Positions 52,605-61,858 of a stretch of 64,000 nt of DNA are shown here, piece by piece. The stretch comes from an uncultured Flavobacteriaceae bacterium. GTDB lineage: Bacteria > Bacteroidota > Bacteroidia > Flavobacteriales > Flavobacteriaceae. The position numbers and the translations under genes are program-made. Under the pieces are notes generated by a model, which saw only the letters and a program-made list of their open reading frames with translations, did no database searches and was not told the origin of the DNA. The stretch covers positions 186,001-250,000 of the forward strand of contig CANLUS010000003.1 of NCBI GenBank assembly GCA_947494325.1. The letters are read 5' to 3'. Numbering within the stretch: position 1 is the first letter of the stretch; each line of letters opens with the position of its first letter.

Positions 52605-53882
52605 TTACCATTCATAAGTTTTATCCGCATCGAGTCGAATAAAAATAAAAACTAAGAGCGTAAATCCCCATAAAGAAGACCCTCCATAACTAAAAAAGGG
52701 TAGCGGAATACCAATAGTTGGGAGTAGTCCAATTACCATTCCGACATTTATCATAAAATGAAAAAAGAAAATGATAGCTGTAGCGTAGCCAAAAATTCTA
52801 CTAAACGACGATTTTTGCCTTTCTGCCAGTGTCAATATTCGAAGTATAAAGGCTGTGAATAATAAGATCACTGCCGTTGTTCCTAAAAATCCCCATTCTT
52901 CTCCTACCGTACTAAATATATAATCTGTATGCTGTTCAGGTACAAATTTACCTTGTGTTCTATCGCCTTCTAAAAACCCTTTTCCAGTCAGTCCACCAGA
53001 GCCAATGGTAATCATTGATTGATCAGTATTATAACCAATACCTTGAGTATCGGCAGTTTTACCGAGTAAGATATTGAAACGATCCTGATGTCTCTTTTCG
53101 AAGACATTGTTGTAAATATAGTCTACGCTAAAAATAAATAGACCTACACATAGATAAAAGGCGATAAGCTTGGGCCATTCTCTTTTGATGGAGAGATGGT
53201 TATTTTTAATTAAATAGATAAAGAATACAGCTATTAAACCAAAAACAGAGAGCATCGTTATTTTTAAGCCTAGTGCCAAGGTTACAACGAAAAGCACGAT
53301 GGCAGATATGCCTATAACAATATAATAAGCTGGTAAGCCTTCTCTATACATTACAAAAACTAGAGAGGCATATATCAGCGCAGAACCAGCATCAGGCTGA
53401 AGCGTAATTAATATGGCAGGTATGAGTAAAATTGCAAAAGCATTGAGTTGTGATTTCAAATTGCTTAAATCACGGTTCGGTTCTGATAGAAAATTCGCAA
53501 GAGCCAATGCAGCTCCTACTTTTGCGAACTCCGATGGCTGCAAGGTAAAACTACCTATTCTATACCAAGAGGTGGCCCCATTAATATTGGCACCAAAAAG
53601 AAATAGTCCTACCAGTGCGACTATTGTAAGAATATATATGACTCCTGAAAATCGTTCATAAAATTTAGAATCAATAGAAATGGCTATAATTGCCAAAATA
53701 AATCCAAAACCAATCTTCTGAATGTGCTTGCCATAAAGTGTTGAGAAATCTAAAATCTGAGTGTCAAGCGGTGAAACGGTGGCTGCATAAATACTAACCC
53801 AACCTAAGAACACAAGTGTTAAGTATAATAATATCAATACCCAATCAATTCCAGCAAATATATTATTCTCCCTTTTGCGCAA
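52605..53882 (-). CDS. rodA: SEDS peptidoglycan polymerase RodA
   Basis: 425 residues and about ten membrane spans, with conserved SEDS segments: NGATSWYRIGSFTLQPSEFA, LITLQPDAGSALIY and PEQHTDYIFSTVGEEWGFLG, ending with PLPFFSYGGSS. It polymerises glycan strands for side-wall growth with PBP2, whose gene end overlaps its start by 20 bp. Last gene of the elongation cluster. Confidence 0.95.
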   Translation of the reverse strand: MRKRENNIFAGIDWVLILLYLTLVFLGWVSIYAATVSPLDTQILDFSTLYGKHIQKIGFGFILAIIAISIDSKFYERFSGVIYILTIVALVGLFLFGANINGATSWYRIGSFTLQPSEFAKVGAALALANFLSEPNRDLSNLKSQLNAFAILLIPAILITLQPDAGSALIYASLVFVMYREGLPAYYIVIGISAIVLFVVTLALGLKITMLSVFGLIAVFFIYLIKNNHLSIKREWPKLIAFYLCVGLFIFSVDYIYNNVFEKRHQDRFNILLGKTADTQGIGYNTDQSMITIGSGGLTGKGFLEGDRTQGKFVPEQHTDYIFSTVGEEWGFLGTTAVILLFTAFILRILTLAERQKSSFSRIFGYATAIIFFFHFMINVGMVIGLLPTIGIPLPFFSYGGSSLWGFTLLVFIFIRLDADKTYEW

Positions 53883-55800
53883 GTTGTTGTTGTTCTTTTA
53901 AAAGTTGTTGTTCTTTTGCATATGCCGCTCTAGCTTCGATTTCAACGGCTAGTTGTTCATCATATTCGCTTTGAAGACTTCCCTCCAACATTCGTTTTTC
54001 TAGCCAAGCCCGTTTCGTCTCGCCGTTGAGATATTTTTCAATCATAAGTGTTGCAATTGGGCCAGCCCAACGAGACCCCCAATAGCCATTTTCTACGAAA
54101 ACGGCAATGGCAATTTTAGGATTTTCTATTGGAGCAAAAGCAACAAATACCGAATGATCTTTAAATTGAAATCGTTTGCCATTAAAGCTTGCAAAGTTTT
54201 CAGCAGTTCCAGTTTTACCACCTATGGTAATTCCTTTTACTCTAGAACCTTGTGCAGTTCCCTTTTCGAAAACATTAAACATACCTTGAACTATAGGTTC
54301 AAAATGTTGAGGGGCTATAGTTGTATGTTTAGGTTTTGTATATGCCTCTATCTCAATAGCTTTATTATCAACTTTTTTTAAGATATGAGGGGTGTAAAAG
54401 TGACCTCTGTTGGCAATAGCGGCTGTCATATTTGCCAATTGTATAGGTGTAGTTAACACTTCCCCTTGGCCTATCGCATTCGAAATAATTGTCGGTGCTC
54501 TCCAACCACCTCCAGGGTAATATTTATCATACATTTTTGAATCTGGCACAAGCCCTTTTTTACCTGTTGGTAAATCGGTTCCTAAAAAATTTCCTAAACC
54601 AAAACTTTCAACATGTTTGTTCCAAACATCCGTACCTTTAGAAGCCTTCCCATATTTTTCAATAGTTCTTCGATAAACATTGGCAAAATAGGCGTTGCAC
54701 GATTTATAAATCCCGCGATCGAGTTTTATTGGAGAGCCATAAACACCGCAATGACATCCCATAAAGTTATTAGCTGCTCTTCCATACTTATACCCTCCAT
54801 AACAGTAAAAATGAGTATCAGGAGTTATAACTTCTTCTTGCAAGCCAATTAAGGCATTGATAATTTTAAACGGAGAGCCGGGTGGATACTGAGCGAGTAA
54901 TCCTCTATCGAACATAGGTCGATTGATCGTGTCTCCAAACAGTTCTACTGAATTTTTTGAACGCTTTCTCCCTACCATTCTATTTGGATCATAAGTTGGC
55001 ATCGATACTAAGGATAAAATTTCTCCAGTAGAAGGTTCTATAGCGACAATACCTCCACGTTTATTGGCCATTAACTGTTCACCATATTGTTGTAATTTAC
55101 TATCTATGGTAAGAGTTAGATCTTTACCGATGATAGGTACCGTGTCATATTTTCCTTCCTTGTAAGGACCAATTTCTTTATTGAACCTGTTTTTTTGGAT
55201 AAATTTTACACCTTTTACGCCTCTTAATAATTCCTCATATTGTTTTTCGATGCCATTAACACCAAATATTTCACCAAGTTGATAATAAGGATTCTTTTTT
55301 AGGTCATTTTCATTGACTTCTCCAAGATATCCTAAGACATTAGGAGCGCTTTTTACTGGATATTGTCGTAACAAACGTTTTTGAATGTAAAAGCCTTTGT
55401 ATTTATACATTTTTTCTTGTAAGAATGCGTAGTTCTCTTTTGATAATTGTGTTAAGAATACTGAAGGAATTCGAGGTGAATAAGTACGGGCCCTCTTATA
55501 CCTTTTTGTTAAATCTTCCTTTGATATTTTTAAAAGGTCACAGAATTCAAGTGTATCTAGTTCTCTAACATCTTGCGGAATTATCATTATGTCATAAGAT
55601 GGCTGATTTGCCACCAACAAAATGCCGTTTCTATCATAAATATATCCCCTTTTAGGGTAATCATATTTAACGGCTACGGCCGAATTATTTAATGGGGAAT
55701 TTCGATATGAAGTATCTACGACTTGTAAATAAAATAGGCGCAGAATAAATAGGACGCTAATTCCAATGATTGAAAAGAAGGCCAAATATTTTCGTTCCAT
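53863..55800 (-). CDS. mrdA: Penicillin-binding protein 2 (elongation transpeptidase)
   Basis: 645 residues with one N-terminal membrane span, a pedestal domain, and a transpeptidase domain with SxxK as GSPFKI, SxN as KSCNAYF and KTG as GGKTGTAENF. It cross-links peptidoglycan during elongation with RodA. It ends with a Gln-rich tail (KEQQLLKEQQQLAQKGE). Start 2 bp before the mreD stop. Confidence 0.95.
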   Translation of the reverse strand: MERKYLAFFSIIGISVLFILRLFYLQVVDTSYRNSPLNNSAVAVKYDYPKRGYIYDRNGILLVANQPSYDIMIIPQDVRELDTLEFCDLLKISKEDLTKRYKRARTYSPRIPSVFLTQLSKENYAFLQEKMYKYKGFYIQKRLLRQYPVKSAPNVLGYLGEVNENDLKKNPYYQLGEIFGVNGIEKQYEELLRGVKGVKFIQKNRFNKEIGPYKEGKYDTVPIIGKDLTLTIDSKLQQYGEQLMANKRGGIVAIEPSTGEILSLVSMPTYDPNRMVGRKRSKNSVELFGDTINRPMFDRGLLAQYPPGSPFKIINALIGLQEEVITPDTHFYCYGGYKYGRAANNFMGCHCGVYGSPIKLDRGIYKSCNAYFANVYRRTIEKYGKASKGTDVWNKHVESFGLGNFLGTDLPTGKKGLVPDSKMYDKYYPGGGWRAPTIISNAIGQGEVLTTPIQLANMTAAIANRGHFYTPHILKKVDNKAIEIEAYTKPKHTTIAPQHFEPIVQGMFNVFEKGTAQGSRVKGITIGGKTGTAENFASFNGKRFQFKDHSVFVAFAPIENPKIAIAVFVENGYWGSRWAGPIATLMIEKYLNGETKRAWLEKRMLEGSLQSEYDEQLAVEIEARAAYAKEQQLLKEQQQLAQKGE

Positions 55801-55802
55801 TT

Positions 55803-56309
55803 TTATTTTTTTCTGGTTAACAAGATAAGACTAAAAATTGTTAAAACAATGGTAAAAATGCTTGTTAACAAAGTCCTATATAGTATCGTGTCGATATCAG
55901 AAAATTTAAAATATTCTAAGCTAAATATGATGAAACTATGTACGAAGGCTAAAATAGATACAAATGATAAAATTTTTAGAAAAGGCTGTTTTGTAATATT
56001 AAAAACTACAAAGTCAATTTCGCTTTTTCTAAGAATTAATTTAAGTAAAGGCAAACGTATAAAGGCTATAAAAAGCGTAGCTGCTGCGTTTGTACCTCCC
56101 GAATTAGAAAACATATCTATAATAAGACCTAGTAGAAAACAAAAAAACAAGATCGGCGTTCTATCCTTTCTAAAAGGAAAGATGATCACAAATAAAATAT
56201 ATAAATAAGGATCTATAAATCCGAAAAGATCTACATTATTTAAAATAGTAACCTGCAATAAGATCAAACCAATAAAAAAGATAATATTTTGAAGAATATT
56301 GTTATTCAT
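55803..56309 (-). CDS. mreD: Rod-shape protein MreD
   Basis: 168 residues from ATG 56309, whose start overlaps the mreC stop by 8 bp (a longer frame would run far into mreC). About five membrane spans with the MreD-type FIDPYLYILFVIIFPFR near the start and LLGLIIDMFSNSGG. It is the membrane partner in the Rod complex. Confidence 0.88.
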   Translation of the reverse strand: MNNNILQNIIFFIGLILLQVTILNNVDLFGFIDPYLYILFVIIFPFRKDRTPILFFCFLLGLIIDMFSNSGGTNAAATLFIAFIRLPLLKLILRKSEIDFVVFNITKQPFLKILSFVSILAFVHSFIIFSLEYFKFSDIDTILYRTLLTSIFTIVLTIFSLILLTRKK

Positions 56310-57132
56310 TAGTCGTAGATTCTTGTAATTGCTCGATTTCTTTTTTATCAATATTAGAAATAATATAAACTGGACCTATTGCACTCATATCATTAAAAAG
56401 TTTGATATCGATTGAACTGTAATCGTTATTCTGGACTTTAAAATTTCGTACCGTACCTACAGGAATTCCTTCTGGAAAAATGACAGATCGACCACCGGTA
56501 ATAAGCGTATCTCCAACTTTAATATTAGCTTGAATCGGTAAATCTGTTAATTGCAATACATTATAATTTTGTCCATTCCACTCTAAAGTTCCGAAATGCG
56601 GACTTTTAGAAAGCTTTACATTTATTTTCGCGTTTTCATTTAAAATTGATAAAACAGTGGTATATCCATTCGACAGATTTGTAGTAATGCCAATTATACC
56701 TTTACTGTTAGCCACTCCCATTTCGGAAGTGAGCCCATGACGTATTCCTTTATCAATAGTGAGATAATTGTATTTTTTTTGATATTGATTCTCAATCACT
56801 TTCGCTGTTGTGTACCTATATTTTTGAAAATACTTGATAGTGTCAATGACCTGAATTAAACTGCTATCACTTGTTCTTAATTCCTGCGCCAAGATGTTTT
56901 TTAAATGAGCATTTTCTTGGAGCAATTGATCATTGTGTTTCCTTAAATCTCCATACTCTTTAATACGATTGACTCTTTTATGAATACCTCCTGATAAAAA
57001 ATTGGCAGAATTACTAAAGGCACTATTGTGATAGGAATGATTTTGTATCGTGAAGGAAATAGCGATAATTTCTAACAACAAAAAGAACAAAAAGTATTTG
57101 TATTTAAGTATAAAATTTACAATTTGCTGCAT
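56302..57132 (-). CDS. mreC: Rod-shape protein MreC
   Basis: 276 residues: a single N-terminal membrane span (YFLFFLLLEIIAISFTI), a coiled coil (~75-100) and the periplasmic double beta-barrel (NYLTIDKGIRHGLTSEMGVA, GDTLITGGRSVIFPEGIPVG). It links MreB to the peptidoglycan enzymes. It starts 18 bp after mreB. Confidence 0.93.
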   Translation of the reverse strand: MQQIVNFILKYKYFLFFLLLEIIAISFTIQNHSYHNSAFSNSANFLSGGIHKRVNRIKEYGDLRKHNDQLLQENAHLKNILAQELRTSDSSLIQVIDTIKYFQKYRYTTAKVIENQYQKKYNYLTIDKGIRHGLTSEMGVANSKGIIGITTNLSNGYTTVLSILNENAKINVKLSKSPHFGTLEWNGQNYNVLQLTDLPIQANIKVGDTLITGGRSVIFPEGIPVGTVRNFKVQNNDYSSIDIKLFNDMSAIGPVYIISNIDKKEIEQLQESTTNE

Positions 57133-57150
57133 AGAAAGAAAGCGAATTTA

Positions 57151-58182
57151 CTATTTCATCAATACACTTTTGTACTTTTCCAAGTCTTTTAGTGCGATAC
57201 CGGTTCCACGTACAACTGCTCTTAAAGGATCTTCTGCAACATACACAGGTAAATCAGTTTTACGAGATAAACGTTTGTCTAACCCTCGTAACATTGAACC
57301 ACCACCAGCTAAATAAATTCCAGTATTGTAAATGTCGGCAGCCAATTCAGGAGGAGTTTGAGATAAGGTCTCCATTACAGCATCTTCGATACGTAAAATC
57401 GATTTGTCTAAGGCTTTCGCAATTTCTCTATAGGAGATTTTTATTTGTTTCGGTTTACCACTCAACAAATCTCTTCCCTGCACGAGTATATCTTCTGGGG
57501 CTTCTTCTATTTCTTCTGTAGCTGCACCAACATCAATTTTGATTTTTTCAGCAGTTGTTTCACCAACATATAAATTGTGCTGTGTGCGCATATAGTATGC
57601 AATATCATTTGTAAACACATCACCTGCAACTTTAATTGATTTGTCACAAACAATACCTCCTAATGCAATAACTGCAATTTCAGTGGTACCACCACCTATA
57701 TCGATAATCATATTTCCTTTCGGCTGCATAATATCAATACCAATACCAATAGAAGCGGCCATAGGCTCATGAATTAAGTAGATATCTTTGGCATTCATGT
57801 GTTCAGCCGAATCACGTACCGCTCTTTTTTCAACCTCAGTAATACCAGAAGGAATACAAATAACCATTCGTAAAGAAGGAGGAAACAAAAAGCGTTTTTT
57901 GATGGAAGGAATTTGTTTAATAAATTCTTTGATCATCTGTTCAGAAGCCTCAAAATCGGCAATTACACCATCTTTTAAAGGTCTAATAGTTTTTATATTC
58001 TCATGCGTTTTACCCTGCATGAGATTGGCTTTTTTACCAATAGCAATTATTTTGCCGGTTGTACGATCTCGGGCTACAATTGAAGGACTATCAATAACAA
58101 CTTTACCATTATGAATGATAAGTGTATTTGCTGTGCCCAAATCAATCGCAACGTCTTCTGTCATGAAGTCGAAAAATCCCAT
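57151..58182 (-). CDS. mreB: Rod-shape actin homologue MreB
   Basis: 343 residues with the actin-fold nucleotide motifs: IDLGTANTLI (phosphate 1), DIGGGTTEIAVI (phosphate 2) and YLAGGGSMLRGLD (adenosine). It polymerises under the inner membrane and directs cell elongation. First gene of the mreBCD-mrdA-rodA cluster, with a promoter at 58225-58232. Confidence 0.97.
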   Translation of the reverse strand: MGFFDFMTEDVAIDLGTANTLIIHNGKVVIDSPSIVARDRTTGKIIAIGKKANLMQGKTHENIKTIRPLKDGVIADFEASEQMIKEFIKQIPSIKKRFLFPPSLRMVICIPSGITEVEKRAVRDSAEHMNAKDIYLIHEPMAASIGIGIDIMQPKGNMIIDIGGGTTEIAVIALGGIVCDKSIKVAGDVFTNDIAYYMRTQHNLYVGETTAEKIKIDVGAATEEIEEAPEDILVQGRDLLSGKPKQIKISYREIAKALDKSILRIEDAVMETLSQTPPELAADIYNTGIYLAGGGSMLRGLDKRLSRKTDLPVYVAEDPLRAVVRGTGIALKDLEKYKSVLMK

Positions 58183-58224
58183 AGGAGTTATTTGATTAGA
58201 GTTAGATTAATTTTGCGAATTTGC

Positions 58225-58232
58225 CAAAGTTA
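58225..58232 (-). promoter_or_regulatory. -7 box of mreB operon
   Basis: TAACTTTG on the minus strand, 43 bp before the mreB start codon. No good TTG -33 box is found; it touches the purH 3' end. Confidence 0.5.
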
Positions 58233-58238
58233 ATAAAA

Positions 58239-59771
58239 TTAATGTTTAAAATGACGCGTACCTGTAAATACCATCGACATTTTATTTTCATCACAAAAAT
58301 CAATAGATAATTGATCTTTAATAGAACCACCTGGTTGAATAACTGCGTTTACTCCAGCTTTGTTCGCAATCTCAACACAATCTGGAAATGGAAAGAAGGC
58401 ATCGCTTGCCATTACAGCGCCATTTAAATCAAAATTAAAATGACGTGCTTTGGTAATGGCCTGATTTAAGGCATCTACTCTAGAAGTTTGACCCGTACCA
58501 CTTGCGCATAGCTGATTGTTTTTCACTAATACGATCGTATTTGACTTCGTATGTTTACAGATTTTTGAGGCAAAAATAAGATCGCTAGTTTCTTTATCAG
58601 AAGGAGCTAATTTTGTAGCATTTTTTAAATCGGACGTGGTATCTGTCTTAGAATCTCTTTCTTGAACCAAGGAACCATTCAGACAAGACCTGACCGTTGT
58701 ATGTGGTAATTCGACCTCTTTAAGAACTAGTATGATTCTATTTTTTTTGCCTTGTAAAATCTCTAAAGCTTCGTCAGTGTACGATGGGGCAATCACTACT
58801 TCACAAAATAGTTTATGAATTTCTTGAGCTGTAGCTACGTCAATTTCTTTATTTGCTATTAAAACACCACCAAATGCAGAAGTTGGGTCTCCTGCTAAGG
58901 CGTCAATATAGGCTTGATGTAAGGTACTTCTTTGTGCCAAACCGCAAGCATTATTATGCTTTAATATGGCAAACGTAGGTGGATCATTTTTAAATTCATT
59001 CATCAATGTTACAGCAGCATCTACATCTAGTAAATTATTGTAACTTAATTCTTTACCGTGCAATTTGGTAAACATTTCGTCAAAATCACCAAAAAAGAAC
59101 CCTTTTTGATGCGGATTTTCCCCATATCTCAAAACTTTACCATTTGTAGCACTTATTTTAAGAGCGGGTATAGCATGATCGGCATTGAAATAATTAAAAA
59201 TAGCACTATCGTAATGTGATGATATATTAAAAGATTTCGCCGCAAACTGCTTCCGTTGTTCAATAGTTGTAGCACCATCTTGCTCACTTATAATTTCTAA
59301 AAAATCATTGTATTGATCCATAGAAGAAACGCAGACAACATCTTTGAAATTCTTTGCTGCTGCGCGGATAAGGGAAATACCTCCAATATCAATCTTTTCG
59401 ATAATATCTTGTTCTTCGGCACCTGAAGCGACAGTTTTTTCAAAGGGATATAAATCAACAATAACAATGTCAATTTCTGGAATCTCAAATTCACGAAGTT
59501 GAGAAGCGTCATTGTCGTTTTCTCTCCTTGATAAAATTCCACCAAATACTTTTGGATGTAAAGTTTTAACTCTTCCGCCTAAGATAGATGGATATGAAGT
59601 AATATCTTCAACAGGAATGACATCTATTCCCAGTTCTTTGATAAATTTTTCAGTACCACCTGTAGAATAAATAGTGATACCTAGTTCATTTAGTTTTTTT
59701 GCTATTGGGGCTAACCCATCTTTGTGAAATACCGAAATTAATGCGGAAGTTGCTTTTTTAGTAGCGCTCAT
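58239..59771 (-). CDS. purH: Bifunctional AICAR formyltransferase/IMP cyclohydrolase
   Basis: 510 residues from ATG 59771. N-terminal IMP cyclohydrolase domain (LISVFHKDGLAPIAKKLNEL, YSTGGTEKFI); C-terminal formyltransferase with LKHNNACGLAQRS, GDPTSAFGGV and VIQPGGSIKDQ. It catalyses the last two steps of purine synthesis. An upstream TTG (59795) lies before the predicted RNA start and is rejected. Monocistronic with its own promoter. Confidence 0.96.
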   Translation of the reverse strand: MSATKKATSALISVFHKDGLAPIAKKLNELGITIYSTGGTEKFIKELGIDVIPVEDITSYPSILGGRVKTLHPKVFGGILSRRENDNDASQLREFEIPEIDIVIVDLYPFEKTVASGAEEQDIIEKIDIGGISLIRAAAKNFKDVVCVSSMDQYNDFLEIISEQDGATTIEQRKQFAAKSFNISSHYDSAIFNYFNADHAIPALKISATNGKVLRYGENPHQKGFFFGDFDEMFTKLHGKELSYNNLLDVDAAVTLMNEFKNDPPTFAILKHNNACGLAQRSTLHQAYIDALAGDPTSAFGGVLIANKEIDVATAQEIHKLFCEVVIAPSYTDEALEILQGKKNRIILVLKEVELPHTTVRSCLNGSLVQERDSKTDTTSDLKNATKLAPSDKETSDLIFASKICKHTKSNTIVLVKNNQLCASGTGQTSRVDALNQAITKARHFNFDLNGAVMASDAFFPFPDCVEIANKAGVNAVIQPGGSIKDQLSIDFCDENKMSMVFTGTRHFKH

Positions 59772-59792
59772 TTTGTTTAGTTGTGTTTCGCG

Positions 59793-59823
59793 CAAAGCTA
59801 CTAAAACAACCCCCTTACTACAA
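59793..59823 (-). promoter_or_regulatory. purH promoter
   Basis: On the minus strand, TTG at 59823-59821, a 20-bp spacer and TAGCTTTG at 59800-59793. The RNA should start near 59786, 15 nt before the ATG. Confidence 0.65.
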
Positions 59824-59855
59824 TAAAAAAACAGGTATTATTAATGAACATTTTA

Positions 59856-60302
59856 TCAACATCCATCTAGAAGACGTCGATGGTAATTGATTTGTCCTAA
59901 ATGGTAATTTAAATGACCATAAAGATGTATCAAAAATTGCTCAACAGTCATTCCTTCTTTGCGAATATGTATCGGATACGTGGTCGTCAAATCGTTATCT
60001 GTCAACTTTAAAATAGTGCTTTCTATCATCTCTTTTACTTCATCTATTTGATCTAAAAGTTGCTTTCGCGGAATATCAGTATCGTTAAATTCTTTTTCTC
60101 GTTCACGAATATAGCCAGTATTCCCTAAAACAGCTCCAATAAAATGATTCAAATTACCGATGAGATGAGTTGTTAAATTACCTGCAGTATTTTGAATGTC
60201 TTTATCAATCTTCCATAGATTTGAAGCGTCGTGGTACAGTTGAATTTCTGTCTGTAATCTTTCAAGATCTCTTACAAATAATTGAGCGATAGAATTTTTC
60301 AT
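59856..60302 (-). CDS. DinB-family protein
   Basis: 148 residues, a four-helix bundle of the DinB/YfiT type with the metal-binding His pattern HLIGNLNHFI near the start and YGHLNYHLGQINYHRR at the end. Such proteins are often thiol transferases of unknown substrate. ATGA overlap with the upstream GAF gene indicates co-translation. Confidence 0.82.
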   Translation of the reverse strand: MKNSIAQLFVRDLERLQTEIQLYHDASNLWKIDKDIQNTAGNLTTHLIGNLNHFIGAVLGNTGYIREREKEFNDTDIPRKQLLDQIDEVKEMIESTILKLTDNDLTTTYPIHIRKEGMTVEQFLIHLYGHLNYHLGQINYHRRLLDGC

Positions 60303-60766
60303 ACAACCGGTAATTTAATATGCTTGGCCACTTCAACACAAACGAACTCTAACAGCTGGGTGTCCTTTTCTGTAAAAGGACTCGACGTATGAGAATCGAT
60401 ATCAATCTGTCCAATGTTCTGACCATCGACAAAAATTGGAATAACAATTTCACTTTTTACATTCAGACCGCATGATATATAATTATCTTGTTCAGTAACG
60501 TCTTGAACAATAAAGTTTTCATTACTCACCGCAACCTGACCGCAAATGCCTTTTCCAAAAGGAATAATAACATGCTCTGTGTCCTCTCCAGTATATTGAG
60601 CTAATTTTAATTCCTCTTTGTCACCATTTTTAAAGTAAAATCCAACCCAATCATAATAACTTATTGTTTCTTCTAAATAGTCGCAAATAGCTTGTAATTT
60701 CTCTTCAAAACTACTTTTGTTATCTATTATGTTAATAATTTTATTCTTGTGAATGTCCAGTTGCAT
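60299..60766 (-). CDS. GAF-domain protein, probable free methionine-R-sulfoxide reductase
   Basis: 155 residues from ATG 60766 (a TTG 6 bp upstream is not favoured). A single GAF domain with two conserved cysteines, IPFGKGICGQVAV and NYISCGLNVKSEIVIP, in the arrangement of fRMsr enzymes that reduce free methionine-R-sulfoxide. Co-transcribed with the DinB gene. The enzymatic call rests on these motifs. Confidence 0.78.
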   Translation of the reverse strand: MQLDIHKNKIINIIDNKSSFEEKLQAICDYLEETISYYDWVGFYFKNGDKEELKLAQYTGEDTEHVIIPFGKGICGQVAVSNENFIVQDVTEQDNYISCGLNVKSEIVIPIFVDGQNIGQIDIDSHTSSPFTEKDTQLLEFVCVEVAKHIKLPVV

Positions 60767-60824
60767 TAGCAATACGTAAATTTGAATTTAACAATTAGTA
60801 CGTACAAAATTAAACTACTTTCAT

Positions 60825-61367
60825 TTGAAAAAGAAAAAAACAATCATAAAGTTTTTAGCAAAATTTTTCATTACATATTTCGTTTTGTTGGGCGCGTATT
60901 CAATTTACTTAAAGCAAACGCAGCAGAGAACACCTGCTTTTTCTTGTTCACCAATTACAAGAACTGTTGCTGAACATACAAAAGTATTTGCAGAAACGTT
61001 TGGATACCCGGCAAGAACTATACAACATGAGGCCGAATTGTCAATGAAATTCTATATTGGAAATATTTATTCTTTAAGAATTGTTGAAGGTTGCAACGCC
61101 GTGAGTATTCTTATTTTGTTTTTGTCATTTATAATAGCATTTTCTGGTAGTTTGAAGGCTACGGTTTTGTTTGGGTTATTTGGGAGTTTCGTAATTTACA
61201 TAGCCAATATAATAAGGATATTATTACTTAGTAAATTGATTTATATCTATCCTGAGTACTTAGACATTTTACATGATTTGTTTTTTCCTGCAGTGATTTA
61301 TGGCACCGTGTTTATCTTGTGGGTAATTTGGGTAAATAAATTCTCATATTTAAAAAAGAGAAAATGA
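60825..61367 (+). CDS. xrtF: Exosortase F
   Basis: 180 residues and several membrane spans, with the exosortase catalytic triad: Cys90 (VEGCNAVSILIL), Arg131 (NIIRILLL) and His150 (DILHDLFFP). It cleaves a C-terminal sorting signal and attaches surface proteins, the Bacteroidetes counterpart of the PEP-CTERM system. The start is TTG 60825; no ATG occurs before the first membrane helix. It overlaps its partner gene by 4 bp. No obvious substrate is encoded here. Confidence 0.92.
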   Translation: MKKKKTIIKFLAKFFITYFVLLGAYSIYLKQTQQRTPAFSCSPITRTVAEHTKVFAETFGYPARTIQHEAELSMKFYIGNIYSLRIVEGCNAVSILILFLSFIIAFSGSLKATVLFGLFGSFVIYIANIIRILLLSKLIYIYPEYLDILHDLFFPAVIYGTVFILWVIWVNKFSYLKKRK

Positions 61368-61801
61368 GTAGAACGTTAAGAATACTTATCATAATTGGAT
61401 TGTTCGGTCTATTAATTTTAGTAAGAGCCTTTGGAACCAAAATTTTCTATGACCCCTTCATACTTTATTTTAAAAATGATTATTTGGATACTTCAATACC
61501 TGATTATGAAGGTTTAAAACTCTGGGTAAGTATCTTTTTTAGATATGTGTTAAATGCAATAATCTCATTAGCGATTATTTATGTTGCCTTTCAGAAAAGA
61601 GGTTTGGTTCGGTTTTCGGTGAAATTTTATGTCGCCGCTTTTGGTGTTCTTGGGATCCTCTATTTTATTTTACTACAATTTGAAATGATTAACGGTCATC
61701 TGTTCGCCTTTTATGTTCGTCGCTTCTTGATTCACCCTATTTTTGTACTCATTTTATTGCCCGCATTTTATTATCAAAAAAAGTTAGTAAGAGCGCGTTA
61801 A
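61364..61801 (+). CDS. Exosortase F-associated membrane protein
   Basis: 145 residues and four membrane spans. It always accompanies XrtF in Flavobacteriaceae (a recognised exosortase F-associated family): RAFGTKIFYDPFILYFK and VRRFLIHPIFVLILLPAFYY. ATGA overlap with xrtF makes the pair co-translated. Its role in the system is not known. Confidence 0.85.
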   Translation: MSRTLRILIIIGLFGLLILVRAFGTKIFYDPFILYFKNDYLDTSIPDYEGLKLWVSIFFRYVLNAIISLAIIYVAFQKRGLVRFSVKFYVAAFGVLGILYFILLQFEMINGHLFAFYVRRFLIHPIFVLILLPAFYYQKKLVRAR

Positions 61802-61858
61802 AAGTTGTAATTTTATTGTTGTTATAACGACTAATTTAGTAGTTAAAATAATAGTAAT

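Noticed and set aside
56310-56351. Upstream extension of mreD
   Set aside because: It would overlap mreC by about 50 bp; ATG 56309 gives the normal short overlap and family length.
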